A stretch of DNA of 64,000 bases from CAIKMD01 sp963702925 (GCA_963702925.1 OY969771.1:3844001-3908000), one strand, 5' to 3'; shown: positions 34,554-45,599, numbered from the stretch's first letter. Numbers and translations are program-made. Notes: generated by a model from the sequence alone, not told the origin.

Positions 34554-34783
34554 TGAGCGCTGGAAAATTCACCCCGCCGGTCTGGCTCTCGCCCCAAGGC
34601 GAGAAGGTTTCTTGCGTCGAAAAGATCAAGGTTCTCAATGAGAACCTCGATGAAATTCAAGCTCTGGCGCAAGAGGCATTGGCGGACGCGGTGCTGATGG
34701 GGTGCGACGAAAATCAGTTCCGCCAAGTTCTTAAGGAAATGGCACAAGCCATTGTAAATCCATATAAGAAGGACAAAGCGTGA
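34553..34783 (+). CDS. small conserved hypothetical protein, 76 residues
   Basis: A small soluble protein that begins MSAGKFTPPVWLSPQGEK, then one or two helices (ENLDEIQALAQEALADAVLM, about 30-49), and a CDENQFRQVLKEMAQAIVNP end. It is coupled to the methyltransferase by TGATG and to the DUF2155 gene by a GTGA overlap, so all three are one transcription unit. It has lower GC in its last third than its neighbours. I think it is a conserved alphaproteobacterial protein but cannot name a family. Confidence 0.7.
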   Translation: MSAGKFTPPVWLSPQGEKVSCVEKIKVLNENLDEIQALAQEALADAVLMGCDENQFRQVLKEMAQAIVNPYKKDKA

Positions 34784-35190
34784 GGCTGGTTTGCGGCCTG
34801 TTGGCGAGCGCCTTGGCGTTCGGCGCGACGGCGGCGCGGGCCGAGACCATTGCGGTGCTGCAAGGCCTCGACAAGACCACGGCGCGGGTATCGCGCATCG
34901 ATGCGCCGGTCGATCAGTCGGTGCGTTTCGGCACGCTGGTCATTACCGTGCGCGCCTGCGTCAAGCGCCCGCCCGAGGAGCCGCCCGAGACCGCGGCCTT
35001 CTTGGTGATCGACGAGGTCCGGCCCGGCGATGCCACCAACCAGGTCGTCTCCAACCGCGTCTTCAGCGGCTGGATGTTCGCGTCGAGCCCAGCGGTCTCG
35101 GCGCTCGAAGACCCGATCTACGACGTCAACGTGCTCGACTGCAAAAGCGATGCGACCGCGTCGCCGCCGAGCGGCTCGGGCGGAAAATAG
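34780..35190 (+). CDS. DUF2155 secreted protein
   Basis: A 136-residue exported protein with a GTG start inside the preceding stop (GTGA) and a signal peptide (MRLVCGLLASALAFGATAARA). The core (about 22-120) matches DUF2155: AVLQGLDKTTARVSRIDAPV, VRACVKRPPEEPPETAAFL and FSGWMFASSPAVSALEDP with two Cys that may form a disulfide. Function is unknown. Its C-terminal 73 bases overlap the 3' end of aat on the other strand. Confidence 0.88.
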   Translation: MRLVCGLLASALAFGATAARAETIAVLQGLDKTTARVSRIDAPVDQSVRFGTLVITVRACVKRPPEEPPETAAFLVIDEVRPGDATNQVVSNRVFSGWMFASSPAVSALEDPIYDVNVLDCKSDATASPPSGSGGK

Positions 35191-35774
35191 GCGTTGGCGT
35201 CGAGCGCTTCCCTCAGCAGCCGGCGATAGCGGGCGCGCGATATCTCGATCGCGCCGAAGCGCTGGAGATGTTCCGTCACGAACTGCGTGTCGAGCAGGCG
35301 GAAGCCGCCGCGCAAAAGCCGCGCCACGAGATGGGCGAGGGCGATCTTGCTGGCATCGGTCACCCGGCTGAACATGCTCTCGCCGAAGAACGCGCCGCCC
35401 AGCGCCACGCCGTAAAGCCCGCCGACCAGCGCGCCGTCGCTGCGCGCCTCGACGCTATGGGCATAACCTTGCTGGTGCAGGGCGGTATAGACCTGAAAAA
35501 TCTCGTCGTTGATCCAGGTCTGCTGCCGGTCCGGCGTTGGTTCGGCGCAGCCGCGCATCACCGCCGCGAAGTCGCGGTCGCAAGTGATCTCGAAACGGTC
35601 GGCGCGCAAGGTGCGCTTCAAGCGGCGCGGCAGGTGGAAGCCGTCGAGCGGCAGAATCCCGCGCCGCACCGGATCGACCCAAAAGAGCTCGGGATCCTCG
35701 GCCGATTCCGCCATCGGGAAAATCCCGGCGGCATAGGCGCCCAGCAGCAGCTCGGGGGTGAGTGCGCGGGTCAC
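35118..35774 (-). CDS. aat: leucyl/phenylalanyl-tRNA--protein transferase
   Basis: A 218-residue Aat enzyme, which adds Leu or Phe from tRNA to proteins with N-terminal Arg or Lys and so marks them for ClpAP (N-degron pathway). Blocks: LLLGAYAAGIFPMAESAEDP (about 9-28), HLPRRLKRTLRADRF and EARSDGALVGGLYGVALG and FGESMFS. The GTG at 35774 is chosen as the family-typical start; an open frame upstream would run into accC. It is convergent with and overlaps the DUF2155 gene. Confidence 0.92.
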   Translation of the reverse strand: MTRALTPELLLGAYAAGIFPMAESAEDPELFWVDPVRRGILPLDGFHLPRRLKRTLRADRFEITCDRDFAAVMRGCAEPTPDRQQTWINDEIFQVYTALHQQGYAHSVEARSDGALVGGLYGVALGGAFFGESMFSRVTDASKIALAHLVARLLRGGFRLLDTQFVTEHLQRFGAIEISRARYRRLLREALDANAYFPPEPLGGDAVASLLQSSTLTS

Positions 35775-35811
35775 GCGGCCGCCTAGGCGCGAAGCCGCGG
35801 CAGGAAACCGG

Positions 35812-37152
35812 TCACGTCCCGCGCTCGAGCAGGCGCTCGAGCCAATGCGTGTCGTAATCGCCGTTGACGAAATCCGGCTCGCGCAGCAGGCGCTGATGCA
35901 TCGGGATGGTGGTGTCGATGCCGCCGATGACGAATTCCTCAAGCGCGCGCCGCATGCGCATCAGGCATTCGTTGCGGCTGCGGCCATGGACGATCAGCTT
36001 GGCGATCAGGCTGTCGTAATGCGGCGGCACGGCATAGCCTTGATACATCGCGCTGTCGACGCGCACGCCGAGCCCGCCCGGCGGGTGATAGGAGGTGATC
36101 ATGCCCGGCGAGGGCATGAAGGTCGCGGGATGCTCGGCATTGATCCGGCATTCCATCGCATGGCCGGAGAGCTCGATCTCTTCCTGGCGATAGCCGAGCG
36201 GCGCGCCCGATGCGATGCGGATCTGCTCGCGCACGATGTCGACGCCGCTGATCTCTTCCGAGATCGGATGCTCGACCTGGACGCGCGTGTTCATCTCGAT
36301 GAAGAAGAACTCGCCGTTCTCGTAAAGGAATTCGAGCGTGCCGGCGCTTTTGTAGCCCATGCCGCGCATCGCCGTGGTGACGACGCTGGTGAGCCGCTCG
36401 CGCTCGACCGGGTTGAGCGCGGGCGAGGGAGTCTCCTCGAGCACTTTCTGATGCTTGCGCTGCACCGAGCAATCGCGCTCGCCGAGATGGATGACATTGC
36501 CCAGCCCGTCGGCGAGAATCTGGACCTCGATATGGCGCGGCCGCTCGAGATAGCGCTCGAGATAAACCGCGCTGTTGCCGAAGAAAGCCTGCGCCTCGGC
36601 CTGCGCTTCGGGCATCAGCGCGGTCAGCTCCTCGCGGTCGCGCGCCACGCGCATGCCGCGCCCGCCGCCGCCGCCCGCGGCTTTGATCAGCACCGGATAG
36701 CCGGCCGCATCGGCGGCTTCGCGCGCCGCCTCGATGTCGCGCAAGCCGGTCGAGCCGGGCACGACGGGAATCCCCAGCTCTTCGGCGGCGCGCTTGGCCG
36801 AGACCTTGTCGCCCATCAGAAGAATATGCTCGGGCGAAGGGCCGATGAAAGTGAAGCCGTGCTCCTCGACCATCGACGCGAAGCTCGCATTCTCGGACAG
36901 GAACCCGACGCCGGGATGGATCGCGTCGGCGCCGGTGATCGCCGCTGCCGAGAGAATCGCCGGGATGTTGAGATAGCTGTCGCGCGCGGCGGGCGGGCCG
37001 ATGCACACGCTTTCATCGGCCAGGCGCACATGCATGGCGTTGTCGTCGGCGGTCGAATGGATCGCCACGGTGCGGATGCCCATCTCGCGGCAGGCGCGAT
37101 GGATCCGCAAAGCGATCTCGCCGCGGTTCGCGATGAGAACCTTTTCGAACAT
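35812..37152 (-). CDS. accC: acetyl-CoA carboxylase, biotin carboxylase subunit
   Basis: A 446-residue biotin carboxylase, which carboxylates the biotin of AccB with ATP and bicarbonate in fatty acid synthesis. It begins MFEKVLIANRGEIALRIHRA. The ATP-grasp Gly-rich loop is KAAGGGGGRGMRVA (about 159-172), and the catalytic region EHPISEEISGVDIVREQIRI (about 290-309) is intact. It follows accB by 10 bases. AroQ-AccB-AccC is a common operon order. Confidence 0.96.
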   Translation of the reverse strand: MFEKVLIANRGEIALRIHRACREMGIRTVAIHSTADDNAMHVRLADESVCIGPPAARDSYLNIPAILSAAAITGADAIHPGVGFLSENASFASMVEEHGFTFIGPSPEHILLMGDKVSAKRAAEELGIPVVPGSTGLRDIEAAREAADAAGYPVLIKAAGGGGGRGMRVARDREELTALMPEAQAEAQAFFGNSAVYLERYLERPRHIEVQILADGLGNVIHLGERDCSVQRKHQKVLEETPSPALNPVERERLTSVVTTAMRGMGYKSAGTLEFLYENGEFFFIEMNTRVQVEHPISEEISGVDIVREQIRIASGAPLGYRQEEIELSGHAMECRINAEHPATFMPSPGMITSYHPPGGLGVRVDSAMYQGYAVPPHYDSLIAKLIVHGRSRNECLMRMRRALEEFVIGGIDTTIPMHQRLLREPDFVNGDYDTHWLERLLERGT

Positions 37153-37162
37153 CGCTTTCCGG

Positions 37163-37609
37163 CTACTCCAGCACGGCGAGAGGCTGGCCGTATTCGACCG
37201 GCACGCCGTTGGCGACGAGGATCTGTGCGACCTTGCCGGCCTTGGGCGCGGGGATCTGGTTCATCACCTTCATCGCCTCGATGATGAACAAGGTCTGGCC
37301 TTCGCGCACCGTGTCGCCCGGTTTGACGAAAGGCGGCGCGCCGGGCTGCGGGCTCAGATGCACGATGCCGACCATCGGCGACTTGACCGTGCCAGCCGCC
37401 TCGGCCGCGGGCGCGCTTGCCACCGCGGCGGGAGCCGGCGGTGCGGCGATGGTAGTCGAGACGACATGGGCCGTGCTGGTGCCGCGCGCAACCCTTATGC
37501 GGCGCTCGCCGACCGCATATTCGATCTCGCTCAATCCGGTTTCCTCGAGCAGCGCCGCCAAGGCGCGCACGAGATCGCCGTCGACCGTAAGCTCGTTCTT
37601 CGCTGCCAT
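37163..37609 (-). CDS. accB: acetyl-CoA carboxylase, biotin carboxyl carrier protein
   Basis: A 148-residue carrier. The C-terminal biotinyl domain (about 76-148) holds the biotin-accepting Lys114 in IIEAMKVMNQI. An Ala/Pro-rich linker (about 52-75) joins it to an N-terminal domain (EIEYAVGERRIRVARG). It sits between aroQ (17 bases upstream) and accC (10 bases downstream). Confidence 0.95.
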   Translation of the reverse strand: MAAKNELTVDGDLVRALAALLEETGLSEIEYAVGERRIRVARGTSTAHVVSTTIAAPPAPAAVASAPAAEAAGTVKSPMVGIVHLSPQPGAPPFVKPGDTVREGQTLFIIEAMKVMNQIPAPKAGKVAQILVANGVPVEYGQPLAVLE

Positions 37610-37626
37610 ACTGGACTAAGACCCCG

Positions 37627-38085
37627 TCAGCCGCTTGGCTCTTGGGCTTCGACGAGATAGGCGATAGCGTCGAGCGCGAGCACATAGCCCTGCGCGCCGA
37701 ACCCGCAAATCACGCCGCTCGCGACGGCGCTGATATAGGAGTGATGGCGGTAGGGCTCGCGGCGATAAATGTTGCTGAGATGCACCTCGACGATCGGCAA
37801 TTCGCAGGCGCGCAGCGCGTCGAGGATCGCAATCGAGGTGTGGCTGAACGCGCCGGCATTGATGACGATGCCGTCGGCGCTTTCGCGTGCCTCTTGGATC
37901 CAGTCGATGAGCTGGCCTTCATGGTTGGATTGCCGGAAATCCACCGCGAGGTCGAGCTGGGCCGCGCGTTCGAGACAGGATTCCTCGATATCGGCCAGGG
38001 TCTCGCGCCCATAGGTTTGCGGTTCGCGCACGCCCAGGAGGTTGAGGTTGGGTCCGTTGAGGACCAGGATGGTCGCGGCCGCCAC
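37627..38085 (-). CDS. aroQ: 3-dehydroquinate dehydratase, type II
   Basis: A 152-residue shikimate-pathway enzyme that converts 3-dehydroquinate to 3-dehydroshikimate. Landmarks: ILVLNGPNLNLLGVREP (about 6-22), Tyr in PQTYGRETL, INAGAFSHTSIAILDAL and VEVHLSNIYRREPYRHHS. GTG 38085 is taken as the start because it gives the normal length; an open upstream stretch does not resemble the family. It is the first gene of the aroQ-accB-accC operon. Confidence 0.93.
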   Translation of the reverse strand: MAAATILVLNGPNLNLLGVREPQTYGRETLADIEESCLERAAQLDLAVDFRQSNHEGQLIDWIQEARESADGIVINAGAFSHTSIAILDALRACELPIVEVHLSNIYRREPYRHHSYISAVASGVICGFGAQGYVLALDAIAYLVEAQEPSG

Positions 38086-38212
38086 GTCGCCTCGCGATCT
38101 CGCCAATATCGGTTGCGTTATAGCAAGCGCCGCCAGCGTGGGCAAACCGGACTCGCGCTCTCTATATATAAGGACAATGTCCGGCCGGTCTTTTTCCGCG
38201 AAAGCGCGCGCC

Positions 38213-39124
38213 ATGTCCCTGGTCTTGCCGTCACCGAGCGTCGATCCCGTGGCGGGCCAAGCGCCCGAAACCGTGCTCGTGCCGCGCAGCCGCGATCTCG
38301 GCGACGGCTTCGCGGTCCAGCGCGTGCTGCCCTCTTTCGCGCGGCGCATGGTCGGGCCGTTCGTGTTCTTCGATCATTTCGGGCCCACCATCTTGCGCGC
38401 GGGCACCGGGCTCGACGTCAGGCCGCACCCGCATATCGGCCTCGCCACCGTCACCTATCTTTTCGCCGGCGAAATCCTCCACCGTGACAGCCTCGGCCAT
38501 GCGCAGCCGATTCTGCCGGGCGACGTCAACTGGATGACCGCGGGGCGCGGCATCGTTCATTCCGAGCGCACGCCGCCAGCCTTGCGCGCCCATGACTCGC
38601 CGATCTTCGGCATCCAATCCTGGGTCGGGCTGCCGCAAGCCTATGAGGAGACCGAGCCCGCCTTCGCGCATCACGGCGCGGCATCGCTGCCGTTGCTCGA
38701 AGGAAAAGGCGTGAGCTTGCGCCTGATCGTCGGCGAGCTTTATGGCGCGCGCTCGCCGGTCGAAACCTTCTCGGCGATGTTTTATGCCGATGTGCGTCTC
38801 GATGCGGGCGCCACGCTCGAGCTGCCGGCGAGCTACGAGGAGCGCGCGGTCTATCCGGTCGAAGGCACGATCGAGGCCGCGGGCGAAAGCTTCGCCGCCG
38901 GCCGGATGCTGGTCTTCCGCAAAGGCGATACGGTCGCGCTGCGTGCGGCAACAAGCGCCCGGCTTCTGCTGCTCGGCGGCGAGCCGATGGATGGACCGCG
39001 GCATGTCTGGTGGAATTTCGTCTCGAGCACGCGCGAACGTATCGAGCGCGCCAAGGAAGACTGGCAGTCAGGGCGTTTTGCGCCCGTGCCCGGCGAGTCG
39101 GATTCGATCCCGCTGCCCACGTAA
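38213..39124 (+). CDS. pirin-family protein (cupin)
   Basis: A 303-residue two-cupin protein. The N-terminal pirin domain has the metal ligands in DVRPHPHIGLATVTYLF and in ERTP-containing GRGIVHSERTPP; family blocks GPFVFFDHFGP and FGIQSWVGLP are clear. Bacterial pirins can act as quercetin 2,3-dioxygenases or regulators. ATG 38213 is used. An ATG at 38177, next to TATATAAGGACA, would add twelve residues. It is divergent from aroQ. Confidence 0.9.
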   Translation: MSLVLPSPSVDPVAGQAPETVLVPRSRDLGDGFAVQRVLPSFARRMVGPFVFFDHFGPTILRAGTGLDVRPHPHIGLATVTYLFAGEILHRDSLGHAQPILPGDVNWMTAGRGIVHSERTPPALRAHDSPIFGIQSWVGLPQAYEETEPAFAHHGAASLPLLEGKGVSLRLIVGELYGARSPVETFSAMFYADVRLDAGATLELPASYEERAVYPVEGTIEAAGESFAAGRMLVFRKGDTVALRAATSARLLLLGGEPMDGPRHVWWNFVSSTRERIERAKEDWQSGRFAPVPGESDSIPLPT

Positions 39125-39173
39125 GCGGGCCTTATCACGCTGCCCGCGTAAGCGGGCTCGAGCGAGGAAGGCG

Positions 39174-39680
39174 TTATTCGTCGTCGTCGTCGTCCACGAC
39201 GTCGATCCCATCAGCCTGGCGCATGAAGGCTTCGATCTTGGCCAAAGCATTGGCGAGGTTGCTGCGCTCGTCCTGAGTCAGCGTTGCGAGGATCTCGGCT
39301 TCGACCTCTTGCACCAAGGGTACGATCTGCCGGTAGATATCCATCCCTTTGGGCGTCAAAGCGAGGATGGCGCGGCGCCGGTCCTCGGGATCGGAGTCGC
39401 GCGTGATGTAGCCGGCCTTCAGCAGCTTGGCCACGGCGCGGCTGACGCGCACCTTGTCCATGGTGGTCTGGACGATCACGGTGTTGGCGCTTTGCGCACC
39501 GTGCTGGCCGAGCACGGCGATGGTGCGCCATTCCGGCGCGGTGAGCTTGAAGCGCTCGCCATAGAACCGCGCTACCCGGCGGGTCAGCCGGTTGCTGAGA
39601 ACGGTCAAGCGGAAAGGCAGATAGCTGGAAAGTTCGAAGGTTCTGCGGGAGCCGGCCGATAGGGCCGCTTCTCTTGTCAT
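39174..39680 (-). CDS. MarR-family transcriptional regulator
   Basis: A 168-residue winged-helix regulator. The dimerisation helices flank the DNA-binding domain (about 45-115), where APEWRTIAVLGQHGAQSANT, DKVRVSRAVAKLLKAGYI and the wing DSDPEDRRRAILALTPKG are typical. The C-terminus is unusually acidic, ending DVVDDDDDE. It is divergent from maiA and may control it and itself. A perfect 14-bp palindrome covers its own start codon. Confidence 0.9.
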   Translation of the reverse strand: MTREAALSAGSRRTFELSSYLPFRLTVLSNRLTRRVARFYGERFKLTAPEWRTIAVLGQHGAQSANTVIVQTTMDKVRVSRAVAKLLKAGYITRDSDPEDRRRAILALTPKGMDIYRQIVPLVQEVEAEILATLTQDERSNLANALAKIEAFMRQADGIDVVDDDDDE

Positions 39681-39686
39681 GACAAG
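39673..39686. promoter_or_regulatory. palindrome over the MarR start codon
   Basis: CTTGTCATGACAAG is a perfect 14-bp palindrome centred on the start codon of the MarR gene. It has the TTGNCA-type half-sites common for MarR operators, so autorepression is likely. It is not near the maiA start (39984). Confidence 0.45.
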
Positions 39687-39983
39687 TTTTCCAACATATT
39701 TCGCACCAATCTAATCTCAGCTTTGCGGCAGCGCCACATTCGAGCCACGCAGGCCAGGGGCGCGCAAGTCGCGAGTCTTGGCCGTCGCCCCCGAATCCGG
39801 GCCGACCATCGGCCACCGATAGTCGCACCCAACCGCTAGTATTAGGCAACGGTACAGGATTCTATCCTCTTGGGAATTCACTTTTTCTCGCTTTTCGAAG
39901 CGCTTGACGCCCCGCCGCCGGCGCGGAGACTGAAGGAAGGCGAGTTCGGGGCGTGACGAAGGCCCAAGGGAGAAAGGCGCAGC
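39681..39983. other. divergent intergenic region, marR-maiA
   Basis: About 300 bases without a gene. Besides the palindrome at 39673-39686 I see a moderately AT-rich stretch at 39685-39720 (TTTTCCAACATATTTCGC) and 39860-39900 that may contain the two promoters. A GGGAGAAAGG ribosome-binding site precedes maiA at 39968-39977. Confidence 0.5.
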
Positions 39984-40625
39984 ATGAAGCTTTATGGCTA
40001 TTTCCGCTCATCGGCGGCGTTTCGTGTGCGAATCGCACTCAATATCAAGGGGCTGGCTTACGAGCAGGCCTTCATCTACCTGCGCAAGAATGTCCAGCGC
40101 TCGGCCGATTATCTGCGCCTCAACCCGCAAGGGCTGGTGCCCGCTTTGGTCGATGACGGCCAGGTCTTTTCTCAGTCCCTGGCGATCGTCGAATATCTCG
40201 ACGAGACCCATCCCACGCCGCCCTTGCTGCCGGCCGATCCGGCGGGCAGGGCGCGCGCGCGCGCGCTCGCCCAAGCGATCGCCTGCGACATCCACCCGGT
40301 CGACAATCTGCGGGTGCTGCGTTTTCTCGCCCATGACATGAAGCACGGCGAGAAGGACATCGAAACCTGGTTCAACCATTGGATCAAGCTCGGCTTCGAC
40401 GGCATCGAGCAGATTCTCGCGCAAGACGGCAAGGCGGGGCGCTTCTGCCATGGCGACACACCCGGCATCGCCGATATCTGCCTCGTGCCGCAAGTCTTCA
40501 ACGCCAAGCGCTATCCGAGCTTCGATCTCACGCCTTATCCGACCATTATGCGCATCTTCGATGCGTGCATGAAGCTCGACGCCTTCGACCGCGCCTTGCC
40601 GGAAAAACAGCCCGACGCGGAATAG
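39984..40625 (+). CDS. maiA: maleylacetoacetate isomerase (zeta-class GST)
   Basis: A 213-residue glutathione-dependent isomerase of tyrosine/homogentisate and gentisate breakdown. The start MKLYGYFRSSAAFRVRIALN contains the zeta-class SSxxxRVRIAL motif with the catalytic Ser. NPQGLVPALVDDG and QSLAIVEYLDETHP follow, and the C-terminal helical domain has DIADICLVPQ-type residues. It is divergent from the MarR gene. The FAH-family gene in this window is 8 kb away and may not be its pathway partner. Confidence 0.9.
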   Translation: MKLYGYFRSSAAFRVRIALNIKGLAYEQAFIYLRKNVQRSADYLRLNPQGLVPALVDDGQVFSQSLAIVEYLDETHPTPPLLPADPAGRARARALAQAIACDIHPVDNLRVLRFLAHDMKHGEKDIETWFNHWIKLGFDGIEQILAQDGKAGRFCHGDTPGIADICLVPQVFNAKRYPSFDLTPYPTIMRIFDACMKLDAFDRALPEKQPDAE

Positions 40626-40746
40626 CCGGGGCGCCGCCTTCGTCGCGACGCGCGATCGAGCGTCATTGTCGTGCCATGATTGGCGGCGCAAGATCGGCGC
40701 AACGCGGGCCCTCTCGCGGTCCCGCGGATAAAAGCGGAGGGCAGTC

Positions 40747-41112
40747 ATGGAAAATCCATTCGTGCATATCGAACTCGCCACCAGCGATATCGAAAAGGCC
40801 AAAGCCTTTTACGGCGCGCTGTTCGATTGGCAGCTTAAGGACGAAGCGATGGGCGGCGGCATGACCTATACGATGGTGCGTGTCGGCCAAGGCACCGGCG
40901 GCGGCATGATGAAGCAAATGATTCCCGGCGCGCCTTCCGCCTGGATGCCTTATGTCGACGTCGCCGATATCCGCGCCGCGACCGACAAGGCGACGTCGCT
41001 CGGCGCCAAGGTGATGCGCGATGTGATGCCGGTGATGGACGAGGGCTTCATCGCCATCATCTACGATCCGACGGGCGCGGCGCTGGGGCTTTGGCAAACC
41101 AAAGCCAAATAA
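40747..41112 (+). CDS. VOC-family (glyoxalase-like) protein
   Basis: A 121-residue one-domain vicinal-oxygen-chelate protein. It begins ENPFVHIELATSDIEKAKAF and FYGALFDWQL, followed by WMPYVDVADIRAAT and ends FIAIIYDPTGAALGLWQ. Two domains or a dimer would form one metal site with His and Glu ligands. The family includes glyoxalases, dioxygenases and resistance proteins, so function is open. It ends seven bases from the convergent P-type ATPase gene. Confidence 0.88.
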   Translation: MENPFVHIELATSDIEKAKAFYGALFDWQLKDEAMGGGMTYTMVRVGQGTGGGMMKQMIPGAPSAWMPYVDVADIRAATDKATSLGAKVMRDVMPVMDEGFIAIIYDPTGAALGLWQTKAK

Positions 41113-41119
41113 GGCGCGG

Positions 41120-43447
<2,328 letters not shown>

Positions 43448-43471
43448 GGTGCTCTCCCGCGGGTCTTGCCT

Positions 43472-43490
43472 TATACCCTACAGGGGTATA
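43472..43490. promoter_or_regulatory. CsoR operator
   Basis: TATACCCTACAGGGGTATA matches the known G/C-centred CsoR operator (TACCC...GGGGTA) with near-perfect symmetry. It lies between the divergent copA and csoR starts, 25 bases from the copA start and 12 bases from the csoR start, so Cu(I)-free CsoR should repress both. Confidence 0.85.
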
Positions 43491-43501
43491 GTATCAGGCC
43501 C

Positions 43502-43777
43502 ATGAGAGAGCCTGTCAAGAAATCGGCCGGTGCGCGACTTGGTCGCATCGAAGGCCAGGTGCGCGGGATCAGGCGCATGATCGACGAGGACCGCTATTGC
43601 ATCGACGTGATGAACCAGATCGAGGCGGTCAAAGCCGCGCTCAAGAAGGTCGAGCACGAAATCCTCAACGACCATATCGAGCATTGCGTCGAGCAATCGA
43701 TCCTTTCCGGGGACGCGAAGGATCAGCGGCGCAAGGTCGCGGAACTGGTGCAGGTGCTGGGCCACATCACGTCGTAG
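43502..43777 (+). CDS. csoR: copper-sensing repressor CsoR
   Basis: A 91-residue all-helical DUF156 regulator. The Cu(I) ligand set C-H-C is present with exact spacing: Cys33, His58 and Cys62 (C-x24-H-x3-C). ARLGRIEGQVRGIRRMI at 11-27 is the DNA-binding front. The start at 43502 follows directly after the operator. Copper binding releases DNA, so copA and csoR would be induced by copper. Confidence 0.92.
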   Translation: MREPVKKSAGARLGRIEGQVRGIRRMIDEDRYCIDVMNQIEAVKAALKKVEHEILNDHIEHCVEQSILSGDAKDQRRKVAELVQVLGHITS

Positions 43778-43821
43778 CCGATCGGCGCGGGATCGGGTTT
43801 GATCCAGCGCAAACCTGGTGA

Positions 43822-44934
43822 TCAGGGCACGGGGCCGGCCGGGGGCACGCTGCCGCTGTCGGGGTGAGGGACGCTACCGGCCGAAGGAACGCTGCCGCTA
43901 TCGTGATGGGCGGCGCCTTGGGGGCGGGTGAGCGACGTGCCGCCTTCGAGCCGTTCCAGCACGCGGATACGGTCTTCGATCGGCGGATGGGTCGCGAACA
44001 GACTGTTGAAGCTCGAGCGCGGATTCTCGATGAACATCTGGCGGACTTCCGACGGGACGTGCGGCACGTCGGCGTGCTGCGAGATCTTGCGCAGCGCCGA
44101 GATCAAGGCTTCGGGATTCTTGGTGAGCTCGACCGAGCCGGCATCGGCGAGATATTCGCGTTTGCGCGAAATCGCAAAGCGCAGCACCAGCGCCAGCACA
44201 TAGCCGATGGCCGCAATCACGGCGGCCACCAGCATCAGCACCAGCCCGGCATTGCCGCGGCCGCGCCGCGGCGATGCGATATAGATTCCGCGCCACAAAA
44301 GCTGCGCGATGAAGGAGATCGCGCCCGCGAACACGATCGTCACCAGCAGCAGCCTGACGTCGCGATCGATGATGTGGGTGAGCTCATGCGCCAGCACCGC
44401 TTCGAGCTCGGCATCGTCGAGCCGTTCCACGAGCGGGCGGGTGACGGTGATCGAATAGGTGCGCTGATCGATGCCGGTCGCATAGGCGTTGAGCGCGTCG
44501 GTTTCGATGATGTAGAGCTGCGGCGTCGTCATGCCGCGCGAGATGCAGAGATTTTCGAGCAGGGTATAAACCCGCGGCGCCTCGGTGCGGCTTAACGGCT
44601 TGGCGCCGGTGGAAAAGCGGATCATCGCGCCGTTGAAAAGATAACCGAGCGCGCCCCAGATCGCGGCGGCGAAGAACACGTAAGGCCAATAGAAGAGAAT
44701 CGCGGCGAGGGTGAGATCGAGCGGGGTCATCGTCCCGAGCACGGGCGCGAGGCCGAAATTCTCGAAGGTGTAGGGGCTGATCGTGTTGTCGGGACCGGTC
44801 ACAGCGCCCCAGCTGAAAACATAAAACAGCACGGCCAGCAACAGCAGCAACAAGACCGGCAGCATGACGACGAGCGCCACCGATTTCAGATTGTTGTTCC
44901 ACCGATAGGTGGAAAGACCGAGCGGCTCGGCCAT
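43822..44934 (-). CDS. M48-family membrane metalloprotease (HtpX-like)
   Basis: A 370-residue membrane protease. Two helices at about 16-38 and 65-90, then the zinc site HELTH (AHELTHIIDRD) and third ligand Glu in KREYLADAGS. Two more helices follow HELTH (about 198-220 and 230-252). The C-terminus has two near-identical copies of DSGSVPxAGxVP (about 342-370). ATG 44934 is chosen. It follows the LemA gene by 16 bases, and LemA plus HtpX-like protease is a recurring pair of unknown purpose. Confidence 0.88.
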   Translation of the reverse strand: MAEPLGLSTYRWNNNLKSVALVVMLPVLLLLLLAVLFYVFSWGAVTGPDNTISPYTFENFGLAPVLGTMTPLDLTLAAILFYWPYVFFAAAIWGALGYLFNGAMIRFSTGAKPLSRTEAPRVYTLLENLCISRGMTTPQLYIIETDALNAYATGIDQRTYSITVTRPLVERLDDAELEAVLAHELTHIIDRDVRLLLVTIVFAGAISFIAQLLWRGIYIASPRRGRGNAGLVLMLVAAVIAAIGYVLALVLRFAISRKREYLADAGSVELTKNPEALISALRKISQHADVPHVPSEVRQMFIENPRSSFNSLFATHPPIEDRIRVLERLEGGTSLTRPQGAAHHDSGSVPSAGSVPHPDSGSVPPAGPVP

Positions 44935-44950
44935 CGCGCGCCCTGCTCCG

Positions 44951-45520
44951 CTATCCGCCGAAGGAAACCTTGGGCGGCTCGCTCGCCGCCGCCTTCTCGC
45001 CGCCATCGAGCGCGAACATCTCGGCGTGGCCGAAGCCAAGGGAGCCGGCGATCAGCACGGCCGGGAATTGCTCGATATGGGTGTTGTACTCGGCGACCGC
45101 ATTGTTGAAGAAACGGCGCGCCGCGGCGATCTTGTTTTCGATATCGGCGAGCTGCGCCTGGAGCTCGCGGAAATTGTCGCTGGCCTTCAACTGCGGATAG
45201 CTTTCGGCCACGGCGAAAAGCCGGCCGAGCGCTTGGCTGAGCGCACCTTCGGCCGCGCCGCGTTCCTGCGGCGTGGTCGCCTGCATCGCCGAAGCGCGCG
45301 CTGCGGTGACGTTCTCCAGCACGCTGCTTTCATGGCTGGCATAGCCTTTCACGGTCTCAACCAGATTGGGGACGAGATCGTGGCGCTGTTTCAACTGCAC
45401 GTCGATATCGGCAAAGGCGTTGCGATAGGCCTGCCGCAACGCCACCAGCCGGTTATAGGCCAGCAAGAAAAAGACGACGATGAGGCCGACGATGATAATG
45501 GCAATCCAAGTCGCGCTCAT
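44951..45520 (-). CDS. LemA-family protein
   Basis: A 189-residue protein with an N-terminal membrane helix (about 4-23) and a helical LemA domain. The blocks RQAYRNAFADIDVQLKQRHD, VPNLVETVKGYASHE and ASDNFRELQAQLADIE are typical. The C-terminal FGHAEMFALD region is also conserved. A strong GGAGG precedes the ATG at 45520. It is upstream of the M48 protease gene in one operon. Roles in envelope homeostasis are suggested for the family but not defined. Confidence 0.9.
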   Translation of the reverse strand: MSATWIAIIIVGLIVVFFLLAYNRLVALRQAYRNAFADIDVQLKQRHDLVPNLVETVKGYASHESSVLENVTAARASAMQATTPQERGAAEGALSQALGRLFAVAESYPQLKASDNFRELQAQLADIENKIAAARRFFNNAVAEYNTHIEQFPAVLIAGSLGFGHAEMFALDGGEKAAASEPPKVSFGG

Positions 45521-45599
45521 GACACCTCCGGGGGATCGGCTGGGGCGATCATACCGGGGAGCGCGCGGCAAAGGAAATCCGCCCGATTGCGGCGCGCGA

